In this document: in pieces, positions 1 to 12,430 of the stretch
Numbering within the stretch: the first letter of the stretch is position 1
Layout: each line of letters opens with the position of its first letter
Source of the DNA: Plotosus lineatus
Lineage: Eukaryota > Chordata > Actinopteri > Siluriformes > Plotosidae
Direction of reading: 5' to 3'
Assembly: GCA_024760905.1 (NCBI GenBank)
Contig: CM045735.1
Span: forward strand, 34,210,749-34,274,748
DNA length: 64,000 bases
The notes under the pieces: model-generated
Database searches by the model: none
Told to the model about the DNA's origin: nothing
Seen by the model: only the letters and a program-made list of their open reading frames with translations
Made by a program: the position numbers and the translations under genes

Positions 1-430
1 TCCGACTATATCTAGTCGGTATATCCACCTCACGCACCAAATCAGGCTCCTTTCCCGCCAGAGAGGTGAAATTCCATGTCCCGAGGGTCGGAGTAAGTAG
101 CCGAGGATCGGTCCGACAGAACCCATGCCTTTGGCTGCCACCCAACTCACAATGCACCCGACCCCAAAAACTCCTCCCACGGGTGGTGGGTCCATGGGAG
201 GGCGGACCCATGTCTCCTTTTCGGGCTAGGCCCGGCCAGGCTCATTGGGCATAAGCCCGACCACCAGGCGCTCGCCTTTGAGCCCCTCCCCTGGGCCTGG
301 CTCCAGGAGGGAACCCCAGTGACCCGCGTCCGGGCAAGGGAGACTGCTTCAAACGTTTCCTCTGAGATGGCATAGGGGTCTTCTGAATCACACTTTGTCT
401 GGACCTTCACCCAGGACCTGTTTGCCTTTG
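1..430 (-). mobile_element. 5' part of a non-LTR retrotransposon (same family as 17028-20379), cut by the window edge
   Basis: Read on the - strand, this GC-rich block matches the stretch at about 17130-17560 of the larger LINE: the same leader, the same lead-in to the endonuclease domain (GTWN-like start, then GKEPDLVREV), and the same order. The match stops at about 430, where the sequence becomes AT-rich. The element continues beyond base 1. Family identity is by comparison inside this window; the clade (CR1/L2-like) is an inference. Confidence 0.8.
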
Positions 431-1065
431 CTGTACCTGTAGTAATTGTTGATTTATATTCCTGAGATCCAAATTCCAGTGTTGTACGACCTGTCATTTC
501 TCCACATCACTTCTGTTTCATATCAAGAGATTCTACTAAACTTGATCAATATCTTCAAACAAGAAGAACTTTCGAAAAGAATTATTACCCAGTGGTCCTC
601 ATACGACAACCTTACAAGAGCATACACACAATATAACTTCAGGGAATATATGATGGTCCCTTATGACATCATCTTAAGAGGATTTGTGAAGCTTTCTATT
701 CGGAAATGCTCATTTAACACTTATGACTTTGGTAATATTGATGGACAAAGCTGTAATGTTTGTTTTCCACTATGAAAAATGAGGGAATTTGTTTTGAAAA
801 AAATTGTTATGTGCAGTTTCTCCATAAGTTAACAAAACAGCATGTTTTCTGATGCTACACAACATTAAATATAACGAGATAAGGATGTCTCAATTTTCTT
901 TGCTGTGTTGTAAGAGAAAACATTTCAGTATATGCTGTGATAATAAAATAATCAAGCATTATTAATTATTGTCTGATAAAATCTTTCTCCATCATCCTGT
1001 TTTACCTTAATTACTGAAGATTTTAATGCAGATTCGCATGCAATACTGACTTTATAAAATGGTAT
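431..1065. other. AT-rich stretch with no gene recognised
   Basis: An open frame of 109 codons (446-775, +) occurs here, but it has no recognisable motif and no visible splice context. I see no repeat-family match inside the window. Probably non-coding. Confidence 0.5.
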
Positions 1066-2074
1066 AGTCTGGAGTGGCATAGAAGTATGTTAGAGTGGTG
1101 CGGGACATGTAGGAGAGATGTAAGACAGTGATGAGGTGTGCTGTCGGTGTGACAGAAGAGTTCAAGGTGGAGGTGGGACTGCATCAAGGGTCAGCTCTGA
1201 GCCCCTTCTTGTTTGCTATGCTGATGGACAGGCTTACAGACGAGGTTAGACAAGAATCCCCATGGACTATGATGTTTGCAGATGACATTGTGATCTGTAG
1301 TGAGAGCAGAGAACATGTGCAGGAAAATCTAGAGAGGCGGAGATATGCCTTGGAAAGGAGAGGAATGAAGGTTAGCCTCAGTAAGACAGGATACATGTGT
1401 GTGAACAACATTGACCAAAGAGGAACGGTGAGGTTACAGGGAGCAGAGATAAAGAAGGCGGAGGATTTTAAGTACTTACGCTCAACAATCCAGAGTAATG
1501 GAGAGTGTGGAAAAGAGGTGAAGAAGCATGTGCAGGCAGGTTGGAATGGTTGGAGAAAAGTGTCCAATGTGATGTGTGATAGGAAGGTATCGGCAAGAAT
1601 GAAAGGAAAAGTGTACAAGACCGTTGAGGCTGAAGTGTACAAGACAATGTTGTATGGTTTAGAAACAGTTGCCCTGGGGAAAAGACAGGAGGCAGAGCTG
1701 GAGGTAGCAGAGATGAAAATGTTGAGGTTCTCTTTGGGAGTAACAAGGATGGATAGGATTAGGAATGAGTACATTAGAGGGACAGCACATGTAAGAGGTT
1801 TTGGAGACAAAGTCAGAGAGGCTTGATTGAGATGGTTTGGACATGTACAGAGGAGGGATAGTGAGTATATTGGTAGTAGGATACTGAGGTTGGAACTACC
1901 AGGCAGATGGCCTCGAGGAAGACCAAAGAGAAGATTTATGGATGTGGTGATGGAGGACAAAAGGTAGTTGGTGTAAGAGCAGAAGATGCAGAGGATAGGG
2001 TGAGATGGAGGCAGATGATTCGCTGTGGCGACCCCTGAAGGGAACAACTAAAAGGAAAAGAAGAAGAAGAAGAG
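1066..2074 (+). mobile_element. 5'-truncated RTE-like LINE with reverse transcriptase remnant
   Basis: This is the 3' part of a non-LTR retrotransposon. It encodes reverse transcriptase core segments: GLHQGSALSPFLFAM, then the catalytic MMFADDIVICSES, then FKYLRSTIQSNGE and the C-terminal RNEYIRGTAHVRG block. The open frame runs 1128-1826 and ends at a TGA where the sister copy at 56270 has AGA. A further frame change follows near 1960. The 3' end is CGCTGTGGCGACCCCTGAAG followed by an AAG-rich tail. Sister copy: 55189-56520. The RTE assignment is from family knowledge; the copy is dead. Confidence 0.85.
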
Positions 2075-2239
2075 TGTAAAGCACTGTAACTGAGTTATAT
2101 TCATGAGCATAAAATTGTACATAGTGAGTAACAGTAGAAGGCACAGGAAGTACATGGGTATAATACATACAGTATTACACGAAGAGCATAGCCATTATTA
2201 TCTGTATGCATTCACTGGTATGTCATAATTATTTCATGA

Positions 2240-2592
2240 CCATTTATTCTTTCATTCATTTTCTGAACTGCTTAATCCTGATTAGGGTTGCAGGGAGGCT
2301 GATGTCCATCTCAGCCGACTCTAGGCGAGGGTACAGTATACTGTGGACAGCTAACTAGGTCATCACAGGGCAGAAACACGCAGACGGCTATGCAGCTACT
2401 CCTGTCAACAGTTAGCAAGGGTTCTTTCACAACCTCTCACGATAGACAGTGACAGACTTCGCTGGCCTTTGATAACCCAGTTAGCTGCACTGGGAAGACA
2501 GAAGTGACCGCACGTTAATAGTGGGGTTTGTTAATAATGGGACTTGAACCACCTGACCTTGTGATCAGTAATCCAACACCCTACCACTACCC
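2240..2592 (-). mobile_element. Chimeric tRNA-headed SINE (family-1 head and body, family-2 tail)
   Basis: On the - strand a degenerate tRNA-like head (2592 downward) is followed by the SINE family-1 body (the 'cagctaactgggttatcaaa' region). Then, at about 2365, it switches to the 3' tail of SINE family 2 (the 'ctgagatgg...cctgcaaccctaat' region ending near 'cagaaaatgaatga'). The same switch point is present in the copy at 34786-34950. See finding. Confidence 0.65.
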
Positions 2593-2823
2593 TGTTATTT
2601 CATGACTATGAATTAAAACTAGATTGCTCAGCAAGACAGAAGCTTGTTCTTGTAGCTGTAGAGTTATCTGAGCTTTTTATATGTTGACAGTTCTTTCAAA
2701 CCTTGACTATTAATTGTCTCACTATGTTAGTAATTGTTTAATCTAAATTTCACATTTGTGACACACTTTAGCATAATATGGATTAAGTAGGAAATTTGAC
2801 ATACTGAGATATTCATATATTTG

Positions 2824-2912
2824 GAAAGCTAGTGGTAGGGCACAGGATCACTGATCCTGAGGTTGGGGGTTCGAGTCCCCACAAGGTTGTCACTGTCCCC
2901 TAGGTATGTCAT
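2824..2912 (+). mobile_element. SINE family-1 head relic (tRNA-like)
   Basis: It has an A-box-like 'agctagtggtagggc' and a B box 'GGTTCGAGTCCCC', followed by 'acaaggttgtcactgtcccc', matching the first 90 bp of the full SINE at 28105. It is truncated after that. This is not a tRNA gene: no acceptor stem pairing is present. Confidence 0.7.
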
Positions 2913-3059
2913 TGACAATTGGAATATCGATATATCACCGATATAATTATGTTGATCGATAATCGATACCCATAAAAGGGGTATCGATACTTCTAATGTT
3001 ATAGCTTTCCTGTGTTCCTTACAGCGTCTGTAGTAAATGCCATTTTCAATGACACACCG

Positions 3060-3166
3060 AGTAAATGGTACGTCCCGCCTCTCTGTATGGTAAATGGTAC
3101 ATCCCGCCTCTCTGTATGGTAAATGGTGCGTCCTGCCTCTCTGTATGGTAAATGGTACGTCCCTGC
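3060..3166. repeat. 29-bp tandem repeat, about 3.7 copies
   Basis: The unit 'aaatggtacgtcccgcctct' plus 'ctgtatggt' repeats with period 29, with one or two substitutions per copy. It sits immediately upstream of the hAT transposase relic. Confidence 0.9.
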
Positions 3167-3170
3167 TTCT

Positions 3171-3266
3171 ATTGTGCCGTCAGAGCGCGTGTTCTCAACA
3201 GCACGGAACATTTTGAACAAGAAGAGACACTTGTCACCGGATAATGCAGATATGTGCATCTTCTGA
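3171..3266 (+). pseudogene. hAT transposase C-terminal dimerisation segment (relic)
   Basis: Translation gives VPSERVFSTARNILNKKRHL, then a short SPDNADMCIF block and a TGA at 3264-3266. The PSERxFS...NxKR...L.P.N...M..F pattern is characteristic of the C-terminal dimerisation region of hAT transposases. The upstream catalytic part is absent and has been replaced by the 29-bp repeats. It is too short to show up as an ORF. Confidence 0.85.
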
Positions 3267-3990
3267 ATCTATACATCTATTTTCGATTCCAGCGGCGAGC
3301 CAATCCTTTCTGTACTCCACTGTGTGGGCGGGTCCGATAGCTTTAAACTCCAATTTTATTGGATTATAACAACAGCCACAGACTGCGCGTGTTGTTTTTG
3401 AGTAAAGAGATAAATTTCCCTCGTTTTGATTGGCTCATTTCCATGAAGCCAAGCACACCTGGCAAGCAAACACAAAAGGACAGACATTCAAAAACTTCAA
3501 CCCGCAGAGCAGCTGATTGCCAAAACTTGGGACGCACTTCCTGTTACAAAACCACATTTTTTGAAACACCCACCCACACAGAAAGGATTGTCTCTCAGCT
3601 TCGCGCCACAGTGACATGCATTGAAAGTAGATGAATAAATTTGCTCTGAGCAGTTAGAAAGTGAAGCTGCATCATCTCCTGCTTTGCCTTTTAAGATGCT
3701 GGCGCTGCCGGCAGCACAAACAACCGTCGTACGCAACACTCGCGCTGCACTGCCATGAATCATGCTTCACCACTTTTGCGGTCGTCAAGTCGATCAGACG
3801 AAACTCGCATAGGTCGTAAGTCTACGACTCACTGTATTCAATGCATTATACAAACTACTGTAATATATCTTAGCCTGTTCTATTTAAGGCATTCATGGAA
3901 CAGTACAGCAATATTCCAATGTACTGATGCATCGGAAATTTTTTTTAATCAATATATCGATACCAATAATAGGTTTTCAATGACACCCCT

Positions 3991-4261
3991 ACTGTCCAGT
4001 GCAGCTAACTGGGTTATCAAAGGCGTGCCATGTCCCTCACTGTCTATAGTGAGAGGCATTTAAAAGAACCATTGCTTACTTTCATAAAAGAGTAGGCTGC
4101 AAAGCCATCAGCATGTTTCTGTCCCTTGTTAAAAGGGTTGTGACAGGAAGTGCATCTGACGTAAAAACCTCTGCCAAATCAAAATATGCGAATCAGATGA
4201 TTCGCTGCGGCGACCCCTGAGAAAAGGGAAAAGCTGAAAGGAAAAGAAGAAGGAGAAGAAT
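3991..4261 (+). mobile_element. SINE family 1, 5'-truncated, with long LINE-like tail
   Basis: It matches the body and 3' end of the full SINE at 28105 but lacks the tRNA-like head. Its tail, 'ATTCGCTGCGGCGACCCCTG' followed by an AAG-rich run, is closer to the 3' end of the RTE-like LINE (56470-56520) than the tails of other SINE copies. Confidence 0.85.
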
Positions 4262-4888
4262 TTAATATTCTTTAAAATTAGGTATAAAACATGATTATGT
4301 ATTTATGTTTGGGAAAATAGTAATCACAGATATAGAATCAGTTATGGAATATCCGCATTTGAAACTCCCTATCATGCATACACTCAAAGAATTTGGCTTT
4401 CGGCCAATCAGTGTGATCTTCTTAGTGTCTTACTAGCAACACATGAGTTCTTTTACACTGAGTCAGGTCAGTGTTGAGGCTTCTCATTAGTTTCCAGCTG
4501 CGGATTCAGAGAATTCTTATGGGATTCTGTATGCAGGTAGAGTATTCTGGTTGTAAATATGGATAATAACAAAATATCCCGAGTAACCACAAAAGCAGTT
4601 GAAAACTGACAAAATAAGTGGGTATTTCTATTGTTATCCAACTACTTGGACATGCAATGCTAAAACAAGTATTTTTGCATGGGGCAGATTGTGTTCATAG
4701 ATATTTGCACGTTGTCATATTGAAAAATTTTGCTTTGAAGGATATATTTTAATGATATTTCATTTTCACCCGGGTAGGACAATTTCTATGTACTTTAGCT
4801 CTTCTTGAGAACTCAACATTGGGACTTAATCCATGTTATGCTAGAGGGTGCCACATTTTGTTGATTTTTTTTTTAACCTGTGTTTGTA

Positions 4889-4890
<2 letters not shown>
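4262..4890. other. AT-rich stretch, nothing recognised
   Basis: No coding motif, splice-flanked exon or repeat family was recognised here. Confidence 0.5.
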
Positions 4891-4891
<1 letters not shown>

Positions 4892-4928
<37 letters not shown>

Positions 4929-5270
4929 TGTCTGTCTTCCTTTCGGCTTTTTCCCTTTCACTCGGGAGTCGCCACAGCGAATCATCTGATTCGCACGTTT
5001 GATTTGGCAGAGGTTTTTACGTCGGATGCCCTTCCTGTCACAACCCTTTTAGCAAGGGACAGAAACACGCTGACGACTTTGCAGCCTACTCTTTACGAAA
5101 GTCAGCAATGGTTCTTTTACATGCCTCTCACCATAGACAGTGACAGACATGGCCCGCCTTTGATAACCCAGTTAGCTGCACTGGGGGGACAGTGACAACC
5201 TTGTGGAGAGTGGGACTCGAACCCCCAACCTTTGGATCAGCGATCCAGCGCCCTATACCACTAGACCACC

Positions 5271-5328
<58 letters not shown>
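4892..5328. repeat. (GT)n microsatellite interrupted by a SINE
   Basis: (GT)n at about 4892-4927 and again at 5273-5328 flank the SINE at 4928-5272. The simplest reading is one GT tract split by the insertion. Confidence 0.85.
4928..5272 (-). mobile_element. SINE family 1, full length
   Basis: Read on the - strand: a tRNA-like head ('tggtctagtggtatagggcg' A-box region, GGTTCGAGTCCC B box), the family body, and the 3' tail ATTCGCTGTGGCGACTCCCG ending GAAAGGAAGACAGACAGAC. Sister full copies are at 20391, 28105, 43447 and 61432. Confidence 0.9.
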
Positions 5329-5331
<3 letters not shown>

Positions 5332-6660
5332 AATATACATAGAACTTAAAATAAAAACAGGCCGCTGATAGACATACGGGTTTATGACACTTCACAGCTC
5401 GATTGTTTACATTTGTCAGGCATTATTAGCTCTCATAATATACGTACATCTTTCAAGGTGCACATACATTAAGAGGCCTGTATTTCTGTGTGCTTCTGGG
5501 AGCCAATCATGTGGCAGCAGTGTATTGTATTCTATCATACATATATCATACATATATATAGAACATGAGTTTTAGTTAAAATGACATTTTTTATGGAAAT
5601 GAGGATGTGTAGTATATTTAGCTGCTTTTATGAAATGAAAGTTTATTAAATTGATCTGTGAGAAAATCACATTTTTTTAGAGAAGTCAAACTTCTTTAGC
5701 GATCTCTTATATGCCTATTCTAAACATGCTCCTTCGTTTACACATGTGATGCACACATTTTTGATGCATATGTAGTTTGTTTTGAGTGACAACACTCATG
5801 ATTGATTGAGCCTCCATAAGGTGTTCATTATTGTTCACCTGTCTTAGACAGTACAGTATAGTGAACAAAGCCTATTTTCCATATGTACTTGGATTGCCTG
5901 TGCACATACGTAAATGTCTTCATACACAAAAAATTATGGGATTGTTCTAACAAATTATAAAATTAAATTAAAAAGTTGTGACCAATTCTAGAATGGTTTT
6001 GCTGCATGCGTACTGAAAAGATGACAACCAGCACTATTACAAGGGTAGAGAATTTTATATACAGGTCTCTTTGACTGTTTGATAGAGGGAGAACTAAATT
6101 TTATACAATTATTTTGTGTAAGATTCCTGTGTAAATGCTCCTTTAAAGTTCACATCATATGTCAGAATGAGTATGAAAACTGAATGGCCAGATAGGCTGG
6201 TTAGAATATTTCAGAAACCTAATGGAAATCTGGACTTTAGACAGAGTGGTGCAGAAAACAGAAAACATCCATTGGCAGTTGGGTAGGTAGAGACACTTTG
6301 AGAGGTCAGAATAGAACGAAAGAAAGGCATGTATAACCCAAATACACTACAAGATATGAATGTTGTATGTGTAAACACAAGCTTGAGGGGAGTGGGTTGC
6401 AACAGCAGACATTTATCTGTTATACATTTTTAAATATGAAGATATAGGGCTATATTCAGAAGCCTGCAACTTCAGCTTTTAGCTCCTTAAACATAAGAGT
6501 TAAGTTCCTAATCTGTAATCTTGTATACATCTTCAGACTAAACAGTTCTAGGAATGAGAAGAACTTACTATAGATGAGATCCCCTGAGAACTGAAAACCC
6601 TCAAGGGCTTTTTGTTAATTCTCATTTTGGAAACTTCTAGAACTTTTATTTATTTATGAT
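5329..6660. other. Non-coding stretch, nothing recognised
   Basis: AT-rich sequence with short chance frames only. No repeat family, exon or RNA gene was recognised. Confidence 0.5.
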
Positions 6661-6689
6661 TTTTTTCTAAGCTTATTAATCTTACCGGA

Positions 6690-6905
6690 AATTAGAATTT
6701 CAGGGAGGTCGGCACCCTCTCAAACGACTGGGTGAGGGCGAGATACACCCTGAACAGCTCACCTAGCCAGTCAGACTACTGCGGGAGGAAAGCCACATAA
6801 GCATGGGGAAAACATGCAAACTCCACATAGAAATGCCCCAAACCCGGGAATCGAAACCAAGACCTCTGCTGTGAGGCGAACTTGCCAGTTACTTGCGTCA
6901 TAGTG
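6690..6905 (-). mobile_element. SINE family 2 relic
   Basis: On the - strand there is a degenerate tRNA-like head ('cctcacagcagaggtcttgg', 'ttcgattcccgggttt'), then the characteristic 'tgtggagtttgcatgttttc', and a tail with 'ctgttcagggtgtat'. This is a widespread fish SINE type; many relics occur in this window. Confidence 0.7.
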
Positions 6906-8440
6906 TCTTGGTTTTCTCAGAATCATGGTGTTTTCACATAGCTGCTTCTACTCAGGTAAAAAAGATGTGCGTAATGACTCAGCATGCTACAGAAGCTTGG
7001 TGCACTGAGTGTTTGTGTGTGTCTGTTCTGTCCTTAGGCTAATTCGAGCATCCTCCATCATAGTCCTCTCAGTCCTCCTCAAGGTCAATGTTGCGCAACC
7101 ATAACAGGACAGTATCTCACACTAAAGAACACAGTGGTTCAGTAGATACACCATCAACCAATTATGAGGAATATAACCTTCATCTACATCACAACAAGGG
7201 GAGACATCTGGAGGATTTATTGTTCCCCTGCTATGCAGTGATCTATTAATATGTAAGCAGCTGGAGGAACTACACTGAAAATATTAAACTCAGCAGGCAT
7301 AAAAATAAATAAATTAATTAAAATTTAAAAATGTATTTATCAGAAAGCACCTCCTTTACTCGTTTCGACTTTCTATTGGGATTTTGTGATCAAATTTTTT
7401 TGATCATTGTTAGTCACCACTGCTTTTGCGAATTCCTGAGATTTGAACCAGCGACGGAACATTAAGAGCAAGTGTGCAAAATATGTTTTATATTTCTATT
7501 ATAGTTCACCTCTCCAGGTTGTAATTATTTAAAACAAAAAACACAATACCTGTAGATATCCGAGTGTGATTTTTTTCAGGTCCTGTATTCCTTTTCCTTT
7601 CCTGCTTTTCCCTTTTCTTTCATGTCCTGTTCTTCCATTTCTTGTCTTGTCTGAACCATCCCTGGTTGGTGGGATTTGTTTGGTGAATCCTGGCACTGTA
7701 ACATTTTCAGAAGAAAAACAGTTGAATGAGATTGAATGAATTATGTCATGGTTATCTAAATCCCAAACAATTTCTCGATTATCCTTTATGATCTAATTTT
7801 CTACACCAGTTACAAATACCCACAATGTTATGAATCAGCTATACTGAATAAATTGCTGTGTGTCTTTTTAAAAGAACAAACATGAAATCCTCTGTGACAG
7901 AATATAAATGGTTCGTGAAATCAGAGGCGAGGGCCCGAAGAGAGCATGCGTGAGAAGGGGGTTAAATCTCCAAGCCTGTGTGGGAGAGGAGACGATGAAG
8001 GGGAGAGATCAATGCAGTGAATTCCCCGAGCGAACAGAGCAGGAGAGTGAGACACAGAGCTGCATGCGTGCTGTATTTCATTAGAAGGTGCACGTTTATA
8101 ACATGACAGGTTAAAAGGAATAATCTAGGTTGCTGGGAGAAGTGTGTCTGTGTGAGATAGAAAGAGTGATGAAAGAAAGAGAAAGAGAGTTAGATTTTGT
8201 GGTAACACCTGCACCTCTCTGAATCCTGGTTAAACTCTGGTTACAAGCTATAATGAGTCGCTGGCTCAGAGCTGCTTCATTTCAAACGGGAACTACTTCC
8301 TGTCCGCTCAGAGATCTATGTTTGCACAGGTTTCTCCTCTGCAATCTCACATCTGGTGGCTGTTTAGATTGTGAAGTGTTGTATTGTACTGAAGAGAAAA
8401 AACAATCCCTACAGCTGTTCATACAGTCCATCCTGATCCC
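6906..8440. other. Non-coding stretch, nothing recognised
   Basis: No exon with conserved protein sequence and no clear repeat family was seen. A purine-rich part lies at about 7950-8200. Confidence 0.5.
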
Positions 8441-8444
8441 TGCT

Positions 8445-8446
<2 letters not shown>

Positions 8447-8478
<32 letters not shown>
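8447..8478. repeat. (CT)n microsatellite
   Basis: An uninterrupted CT dinucleotide run of about 32 bp. Confidence 0.95.
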
Positions 8479-8482
<4 letters not shown>

Positions 8483-8990
8483 GGGTGTAGAGTTTTTGGA
8501 TTAGCCGAGGTTAGGAGACTATTGCAACCTGCCACATGAGAGGCAGTTTTGTTCGTATGCGTAACATTAGTTTACATCATTAGATACTGTATTTGAAAAC
8601 ACCGATATGAAGCTGAGATTAATCGGTAGAAAAATGGTTTTGCCAAAAAATGTAGTTGCTGTTTTTGTTCATGCATCAATTTTTCACCCCGAATGAATCT
8701 GTAATGCTATAAAAAGCACATTATGTTAATTGGCTGTGGCCTACGGATCTTCTTCTACAGATAGGTCCAGTAGTGTTCCTCTTCTTTAAGGACTTGAGTT
8801 GAAAGGTTAAAAAAATTATGCAAAATAATCAGTCCACCACCTAAAATGTCAGATTTTTTAAACAAGTAATTTGGTAAATTGTTTAATTTTTATTTCTGCT
8901 TTACATTGATATAATATAATCATTAGAATCAGGTATGTTACTAGTATCTTCACTAACTTGAAGCTACTGTATGACAGCTATACACAGTGA

Positions 8991-9989
<999 letters not shown>

Positions 9990-10014
9990 TGTATTATATA
10001 TTATATAATATATA

Positions 10015-10906
10015 CAGATGCTCCCCGACTTACGGTCATTCGTTTTACATTTTTTCGATTTTACGTTTAAAAAAATATGTCAAATTTTGAGTTTAGCGTG
10101 CTCTCTGTAGTACGAGACATACCTACGCTGACGTAATGACGCAATTACATAATGACGCTGCGTCCATTGTTTACAAACGACAGACGTGCCCCTCCTTTTT
10201 CCCAGTTCAGTAGTACGTGTTACGCTTGTGTTAAGACATCGTCTCTGTGATCTTTGCGTTTACACTGTTTTGTGGACTTTTGTAACCCTAAGCAAATATG
10301 GTTGGTCAGAAGCCTAACCTTCCAGCAATGGTGCAAGTATTCCGGCATGTGCCGGAATTTCTGATTTTCCCAAGACTGAATTAACTATCTGCTCGGATCA
10401 GCGCAATCTACCATGCATACTCAGTTAAGCAAAGAGAGTTGTAAAATGAATGAAAACCCAAATCTAGAAAAGAAAGAGAACTCTCCGCTCTGCTGGTGAT
10501 TCACATCACTGCAGGCTGAGTACTCAACAAGTATTCAACGGCGCCCTTGCTCACTTGAAAGACCAGAAGTCAGGATAACCCTCGCTTTGTCTCAAGCACA
10601 AGCAAGTGAACTACTTTTGGTGGAATGCCTCACATATTGTAAGCGTTGATTGGCTGTTTTAACCTTCATCCTTTAACCTCAGCTTCATGTAAAGTGACCA
10701 TCCGTCGACCATCAGAACCATTTACAAGCAGAAAAATCGCATCATAGGGAATGTTAAAGGTTATATTTGATACTGTATTTGATATTTGATAAGTGAATTT
10801 GATTAAAATTTATCAATTTGAAATTATTTTGCTTGAATTTAGTTTATTTGAAATTAATGTTGATATTATTTGATATATTTGATATTATTTTACAATGTTA
10901 TAATGC
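10015..10906 (+). mobile_element. TIR element of the 'CCCCGACTTACG' family, right end lost
   Basis: It starts TA|CAGATGCTCCCCGACTTACG and runs collinear with the element at 61241-62539 (shared 'atggttggtcagaagc', MVGQK start) until about 10906. The right TIR is missing, interrupted by foreign sequence at 10907-11045. A - strand copy is at 51782-52425. Pogo/Tigger-like affiliation is an inference from the TA target and TIR style. Confidence 0.75.
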
Positions 10907-11120
10907 AGCCTTGAATGGGGGCACAAACAAGTGCCCGCCCTCATGCCGGTCCCAAGCCCGGATAAATGCAGAGGGTTGTGACAGGAAGGGCATCCGACGT
11001 AAAACTTTTACAGGAATACAAATTGCAAACTGTAAAGACAAAGTTAAATTTGATGAGTGAATTTGATTAAAATTTATCTATTTTAAATGATTTTGCTTAA
11101 ATTGAATTTATTTATAGTGG
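10907..11120 (+). repeat. SINE fragment plus duplicated AT-rich segment
   Basis: About 10907-11045 contains a fragment with 'ggttgtgacaggaagggcat' and 'ccgacgtaaaa', shared with the SINE family-1 body. At 11050-11115 the host element sequence from about 10785-10860 recurs in direct orientation ('gtgaatttgattaaaattta'), so the insertion is flanked by a long imperfect duplication. Confidence 0.55.
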
Positions 11121-12149
11121 AGGTGCAATTACACTTAATTCTCGTCCACTATTCCAGAAAAGCATGTTCCCCAGGCTCATACGTGCACCCTCCAGCATCA
11201 CACCGTGCCCCCTGGCATCATACCACACCCCTAAGGGGGGCACGCCACACTATTTGAGAAGCACTGCTGTAAATCCAAAATGGTTTATGCAGCTAATGTT
11301 TTGCCAACTCGGGTTTCCAATAGCCCATGTAACAAAGTCAATCCAATGAGTCTACATCTATACCAGGCTAGAACAACCGATCAGAAAGGCATGTCTCGGA
11401 GCATGTCTAGAGTCACAGCACTCGCAGTAAGTGATTGTTTTAAATTGATAAAGATAAGAGACCTTTATTGTCAATTGCTGAATTAACAATGAAAATCAGT
11501 TTAGCTGCTCTTTGCTGATCAGCAAATTATAAAAAAGTGAACACAAGACAACAAAGGGACTACACTAAATTATACACATGCATATATCTACATACACATA
11601 TCTATACCTTACTATACATATGTATGCCATACCATGTTCACATGGAGACACACACATACAGTACATATATATCCACATAGTCACACATTTACACATACAC
11701 AGAAGGGTGCATGACATGTTAATGGTGTATGGCATGCATTGTGTATAACTAGTAACACTAATAAACTTCAGTTGCCCTTTAAGGCTACAATGCTAGCGAA
11801 ATCAACAATGACATTCATGCACTATATTTTCCAGTTAAATATACTTTTCATCACAGTCAGCATTTTTATGTAACTCAAGATGGTTCTCAGCCAAAAATGG
11901 CGCTCGATACAATTGAGATATTATTAGAATTGTGGAAACCACTGAAAATAGCCACAGGAGTCCGCAATTGATGGAACAAAAAGGAAGAAACCTGTGTCTT
12001 TAAATTTGGTTCCTCTCAAATGTTCTTTTCATGGAATTTTTCTACTTATTACAGATAAATCTAAATCTTCAAGAATATCTGTACTTTTAAATATCTGCCT
12101 CCATGTACTGGTGCTATACAAATCAAATGGAATTGAACCGAACTAACAT
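11121..12149. other. Non-coding stretch, nothing recognised
   Basis: Includes a loosely CA/TA-rich segment (about 11560-11700). No exon or clear element was identified. Confidence 0.45.
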
Positions 12150-12430
12150 GATTGGCACGTTTATCTCACTGAAAGAAGGTCACTGGTTTGATTCTCAGGC
12201 TTGGGGTGTTTCTCTGTGGGGTTTGCATGTTCTCCCTGTGCTTGTGTGGCTTCCCATTGGGTAGTCCAGTTTCCACCCACTGTCCAAAAACATGGACAGT
12301 CGGCAAATTGGCTGTTCCAAATCACCCCTAGGTGTGAGAATGGTTGTATATGTGTTGCCTTGCAATGACCTGGTGAGCTGTTCAGGGTGTACCCTACCTT
12401 TGCCTGGAGTCTGCTGAGATGAATGGACAA
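12150..12430 (+). mobile_element. SINE family 2 relic
   Basis: A degenerate tRNA-like head ('ctggtttgattctcagg'), then 'ggtttgcatgttctccctgt', 'cacccctaggtgtgagaatg', and a tail 'tgacctggtgagctgttcag' with 'gctgagatgaatgg'. Same organisation as other family-2 copies. Confidence 0.75.

Larger units (their letters stand above)
2917..3990 (+). mobile_element. Degenerate hAT-type DNA transposon
   Basis: The ends carry related AT-rich sequence with ATCGATA motifs (about 2928-2995 and 3940-3975), partly inverted. Inside are a hAT transposase C-terminal relic (3171-3266), a 29-bp tandem repeat and a block (about 3276-3550) that is also found at 49345-49640 inside the hAT element at 49089-50642. Exact ends and target duplication are not resolved. 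Confidence 0.6.

Noticed and set aside
446..775. 109-codon + strand frame as a gene
   Set aside because: No recognisable motif, AT-rich sequence of the kind that gives chance frames, and no splice context.
1184..2047. 287-codon - strand frame
   Set aside because: It is the antisense shadow of the LINE reverse transcriptase remnant. The - strand frames at 55641-56467 have the same cause.
3060..3166. CRISPR-like array
   Set aside because: The 29-bp units are directly adjacent with no spacers, and the genome is a vertebrate's. It is a simple tandem repeat in a hAT relic.
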